NCBI GenBank assembly: GCA_964555625.1
Contig: CAZKTE010000062.1
Span: 1-8,169, forward strand
Length of the DNA: 8,169 nt
Origin: CAZJKE01 sp964555625
GTDB taxonomy: Bacteria > Planctomycetota > Phycisphaerae > Phycisphaerales > SM1A02
Reading direction: 5' to 3'
The notes under the pieces were generated by a model. That model was not told the origin of the DNA and did no database searches. It saw nothing but the letters and a program-made list of their open reading frames with translations. Positions 4,782 to 8,169 of this stretch are shown piece after piece (within the stretch, counting starts at the first letter, position 1; every line of letters starts with the position of its first letter). Both the position numbers and the translations under genes were made by a program.

Positions 4782-7700
4782 ATGCAGAACCTTCCCTGGA
4801 AGATCGTCCTGACCCTGGTCATCCTGCTCGGGTGTGGCTTGGTGATGGTGCCGCCGGCGGACAAGATCCGCCTCGGCCGCGACCTCAGTGGCGGGGTGAG
4901 CCTCATTTACAGCGTGCGCATGGACGAGGACGCCGACCGCCAGGCGGTGCTCTCCCAGACAATCGAGGTGCTCAAGGAACGCGTCAATCCAGACGGCGTG
5001 CTCGACATTCAGATGACCCCCCTGGGCACCGACCGCATCGAGGTCGTGATGCCCCTTCCCAACAAGGAAGTCAAGGCATTGGCCGCCGCGTACCGCGCTG
5101 AGCTCGACGCCCTTGTGCAGGATGCGCAGCTGCGACCTGGCGCACTGGACGCGGCGCTCGACGCCGGAAACGCACCAACGGAAATCGGCGGCGGGCAGGC
5201 TGCCCGCGGCCAGCTCATCGACGACCTGCAGCAGGTCCACGGGGAACTGGCGGCGGCGGAAGCCGAGCTTGCGCTGGCGCCGCAGGATGCGGCCATCGAG
5301 CAGCGCGTCGCCGACCTGGAGATCGACTTCGAGGACCTGCGTGAGCAGGTCCTGGCCCTGAGCCTTGAGCGCCACGATGTCACGCGACTGTTGCAGTTGG
5401 ATGAGCTCGGGCCGGTGCTTCGAGACACCACCGGCGAGATCCAGCGTGGCGACGATGACCTGCCGCTGCGGGGCCCGGCGCCGCGGACCATCGCGCTCAT
5501 CGAGCTCGAGGCCGCCTACCCGCACCTCGCCCAGCGCCTCGATGCGCTCCTGGAGGCTTGGAGTGCCTATCAGGCGCGCCGCACCGGGTTCGACGACCCC
5601 GAGGATCTCATCCGGATGCTCAAGGGAGCAGGCGTCCTGGAGTTTCGGATCGCCGTGCAGCCGGGCAAGGCCCAAGGCATCGACGTCGAGGACCTTCGCA
5701 AACAGCTTGCCGAAGTGGGCCCTGAGAACACCGACGCGCCGTATGCCCGCTGGCACCCCCTCAATAGCCTCGAGCAGTGGTACGAGACGCCCGCGCAGCT
5801 CGCTGCGCTGCTGGCCGATCCCCGCAGCTACTTCGCCGCCACGCAGGGGGCGCCGCTAGAGGCCGCCGAGCACGACGGCGAGATTCACTTGCTGCTCTAC
5901 GACGACGACGCTCGGTCGATGACCCACCGCGGCGGCCACACGTGGTCCGTCACGTCTGCGTTCCAGACGGCTGACCAGTTTGGCCGGCCTGCCGTCGCCT
6001 TCGGCCTTGATGCGCCCGGCGGCGCGTCGATGGGCCGCCTCACTGGCTCGCATGTGGGCGAACCCATGGCGATCGTGCTCGATGGACAGGTCTACACGGC
6101 GCCGCGGCTCAACAGCCAGATCAACAACACCGGCCAGATCACCGGCAGCTTCGCGCAAGCCGAGATCGACTACCTGCTGCGCGTGCTCGCGGCCGGTTCG
6201 CTCGAGGCGCGCCTCAGCAGCGAGCCCATCGCCGTCAACATCATCGGCCCGACTATCGGCGCCGACAACCTCGGCCGCGGCATGAGCGCCTTCGGTTGGT
6301 CGGTACTTGCCGTGGCGATCTTCATGCTCGGCTACTACTTCCTTGCAGGCGTAGTCGCCGACTTCGCGCTGCTGGCCAATGGCCTGATCATCTTCGGCGT
6401 GATGGCACTCATTGACGGTACGTTCACGTTGCCTGGCTTGGCGGGCGTGGTGCTGACGATGGGCATGGCCGTCGACGCCAACGTCCTGATCTACGAGCGC
6501 ATCCGCGAAGAGCTCGAGGCAGGCGCCCGCGACCTGCGGGAGGCGATCCGCGAGGGTTACAACAAGGTCTTCTCGACGATCATCGACGCCAACGTCACGA
6601 ACCTCATCGTCTGCTTCGTGCTCTATCGCACGGCGACGACCGAGGTGAAGGGATTCGCCGTCACGCTCTCGATCGGCATCGTGGCGACGCTCTTCACGTC
6701 GCTCTTTGTGACGCGCGTAATCTTCTCAATCTACGCCGACGTCATGAAGCGTCGCAAGCTGACCATGCTGCCCATGGCCATCCCCGCCATTGGTCGCCTG
6801 CTGCATCCGAAGATCAACTGGGTGGGCCTGCGTGGCCTGTTCTGGACCATGAGCGTCGTTGCGCTCATCGCAAGCGGGTGGCTCCTGATGGCACGGGGCG
6901 TCCAGATGTTCGATACCGAGTTCCGTGGCGGCGTGACCATCACCATGCGGACGCGGCCCCTGGAGGACGGGACTCGGCTGATGCTTCCTCAGATCGGCCC
7001 GGGATCGGTCGAGGAACGCATCCACGCCATCGGCGAGGGTGCCAGCGGTGACGACATGGAGGCGCGGGTCCTGCGAGAGATGGCCAACGCGACGGTCCTG
7101 ACCGTCGGCGAGCCCCAGCTTGATGGCGAGGGCCGCGTCGTGGCCGACGGCTTCCAGATAAAGGTCGCAAACCCGCCGGGCATCCAGGACGAGCAGATCG
7201 CCACGCGCACCGTCGTCGACGCCGTGACAGCAGCGTTCGGAGATGACCTTGACATTCCCGCGTCGCTGTCCTTCCGTGGCGTCGGCAGCGACGACTTCGA
7301 GAAGTACACCTGGCAGGTGCCTGTGGGCGCATCGAGCGTCGAGGACGTGCTCGGCCGCGGCCGAGGCGACGTCACCGACTTCCGCGGCGGCGTATTGGTG
7401 GTGGTCGAGAACATCGAGCCGGCCGTGTCGATTTCCGAGATCGCAGCGCGTATCGATCGTATGCGCGCGCAGCCCGAGTACGCGCGCGATGCTGCCGGCC
7501 GCGAGGTGGAGGTCATGGGACTGCGCCGCGGCGATGGTGATGGATACGAGTCCGTCGTGGTCGCCGTCTACGACAGCGATCTCAACTATCTCAAGAACAG
7601 CCCGGAGGTCGTCGACGAGCGGCTCGCGGCCAACGAGTGGGAACTCATCGCCACGGCCCTCGCGCAACCCCAGAGCCTCGAGCAGGTCAGCAGTTTCTCC

Positions 7701-8169
7701 TCGCAGATCGCCCGGACGATGAAGGCAAACGCCATCGTCGCCGTGATTCTCTCGCTCCTTGGCATCCTGGCCTACATCTGGTTTCGATTCGGATCCCTGC
7801 GTTACTCGCTTGCGGCGATCCTCGCCCTTCTCCACGACGTGATCCTCACGCTTGGTGCCCTGGCCCTGACTGGATTCATTGCAGGCGACGCGTTCGTGAG
7901 CCAGACCCTTCGGATCGAGGCCTTCCAGATCGACCTGGGCGTCATTGCCGCGCTGCTGACGGTGATCGGCTACTCGCTCAATGACACGATCGTCATCCTC
8001 GACCGCATCCGCGAGAATCGCGGCAAGCGACCACTGCCCACGCAGAAGATCGTCAACAGCTCGATCAACCAGACGGTCAGTCGGACGGTCCTTACCTCGG
8101 TGACCACGCTGATTGCCGTGGCGATCATCTTCGTCTTCGGTGGCAGTGGAATCCGGCCCTTCGCGTACT
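4782..8169 (+). CDS. secDF: Fused protein translocase subunit SecDF (3' end cut by the window)
   Basis: RND-type proton-driven motor of the Sec pathway that pulls preproteins into the periplasm. One frame stays open for 1129 codons. SecD half: TM1 (about 6-26), DLSGGVSL (34-41), ERVNPDGV, the P1 region up to LEFRI (286-290), AIVLDGQVYTAP, AAGSLEARL (470-478), GPTIGADN (489-496), then TM2-6 (from 504) with GMAVDANVLIYERIREEL, where D565 matches T. thermophilus D340. SecF half: TM7 (about 686-706), DTEFRGGV (711-718), P4 domain, TM8 from about 984, IGYSLNDTIVILDRIREN with D1068, and SRTVLTS with R1101; these fit T. thermophilus D637 and R671. The last membrane segment is beyond the edge. Known fusions have about 735 residues, so this one is at least 390 longer, mostly in periplasmic P1 (coiled coil 144-206) and P4. 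Upstream signal is only a G-run (4764-4769), 12 bases before the ATG. Confidence 0.97.
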   Translation, partial: MQNLPWKIVLTLVILLGCGLVMVPPADKIRLGRDLSGGVSLIYSVRMDEDADRQAVLSQTIEVLKERVNPDGVLDIQMTPLGTDRIEVVMPLPNKEVKALAAAYRAELDALVQDAQLRPGALDAALDAGNAPTEIGGGQAARGQLIDDLQQVHGELAAAEAELALAPQDAAIEQRVADLEIDFEDLREQVLALSLERHDVTRLLQLDELGPVLRDTTGEIQRGDDDLPLRGPAPRTIALIELEAAYPHLAQRLDALLEAWSAYQARRTGFDDPEDLIRMLKGAGVLEFRIAVQPGKAQGIDVEDLRKQLAEVGPENTDAPYARWHPLNSLEQWYETPAQLAALLADPRSYFAATQGAPLEAAEHDGEIHLLLYDDDARSMTHRGGHTWSVTSAFQTADQFGRPAVAFGLDAPGGASMGRLTGSHVGEPMAIVLDGQVYTAPRLNSQINNTGQITGSFAQAEIDYLLRVLAAGSLEARLSSEPIAVNIIGPTIGADNLGRGMSAFGWSVLAVAIFMLGYYFLAGVVADFALLANGLIIFGVMALIDGTFTLPGLAGVVLTMGMAVDANVLIYERIREELEAGARDLREAIREGYNKVFSTIIDANVTNLIVCFVLYRTATTEVKGFAVTLSIGIVATLFTSLFVTRVIFSIYADVMKRRKLTMLPMAIPAIGRLLHPKINWVGLRGLFWTMSVVALIASGWLLMARGVQMFDTEFRGGVTITMRTRPLEDGTRLMLPQIGPGSVEERIHAIGEGASGDDMEARVLREMANATVLTVGEPQLDGEGRVVADGFQIKVANPPGIQDEQIATRTVVDAVTAAFGDDLDIPASLSFRGVGSDDFEKYTWQVPVGASSVEDVLGRGRGDVTDFRGGVLVVVENIEPAVSISEIAARIDRMRAQPEYARDAAGREVEVMGLRRGDGDGYESVVVAVYDSDLNYLKNSPEVVDERLAANEWELIATALAQPQSLEQVSSFSSQIARTMKANAIVAVILSLLGILAYIWFRFGSLRYSLAAILALLHDVILTLGALALTGFIAGDAFVSQTLRIEAFQIDLGVIAALLTVIGYSLNDTIVILDRIRENRGKRPLPTQKIVNSSINQTVSRTVLTSVTTLIAVAIIFVFGGSGIRPFAY

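Noticed and set aside
7350..7365. Perfect 16-base palindrome CTCGGCCGCGGCCGAG inside secDF
   Set aside because: At this GC content about 0.3 such palindromes are expected by chance in 8 kb, and it lies within conserved coding sequence, so I claim no site.

Overview
The window is a GC-rich stretch (roughly two thirds G+C by eye) of bacterial chromosome with six genes, all on the + strand and tightly packed. The largest gap is 56 bases. No RNA gene, mobile element, CRISPR array or clear terminator is visible. The fused SecDF with very large periplasmic domains, the form of the prepilin peptidase (extra segment between its catalytic aspartates, GREAMGLGD motif) and the rhomboid with a VDRILDKI-type tail together suggest Planctomycetota, possibly Phycisphaerae. 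This assignment rests on remembered family features, not on a marker gene or a search.

Layout: (1) 38-1384, prepilin peptidase with both zinc-type CxxC pairs and both catalytic aspartates. (2) 1441-2085, a probable lipoprotein with a coiled coil and an OmpA-type peptidoglycan-binding domain. (3) 2124-3188, an intact rhomboid serine protease with an accessory C-terminal tail. (4) 3188-4330, tRNA-guanine transglycosylase (tgt), whose ATG overlaps the rhomboid stop by one base. (5) 4345-4761, yajC. (6) 4782-8169, a SecD-SecF fusion still open at the right edge of the window.

Genes 4-6 form the classical tgt-yajC-secDF cluster. YajC and SecDF are accessory subunits of the SecYEG translocon; SecDF uses the proton motive force to pull preproteins across the membrane. 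Tgt starts queuosine modification of tRNA and is a traditional but functionally unrelated partner. The upstream genes also act at the cell envelope: prepilin processing, anchoring to peptidoglycan and intramembrane proteolysis. The region therefore reads as an envelope and secretion block. Two weak promoter candidates precede the lipoprotein and rhomboid genes. No internal promoter is evident from the rhomboid to secDF, so those four may be one transcript.

I did not find a new defence, mobile or biosynthetic system. The most unusual points are the size and coiled coil of the SecD periplasmic region, the enlarged SecF periplasmic domain, and a possible near-leaderless start for the rhomboid gene.
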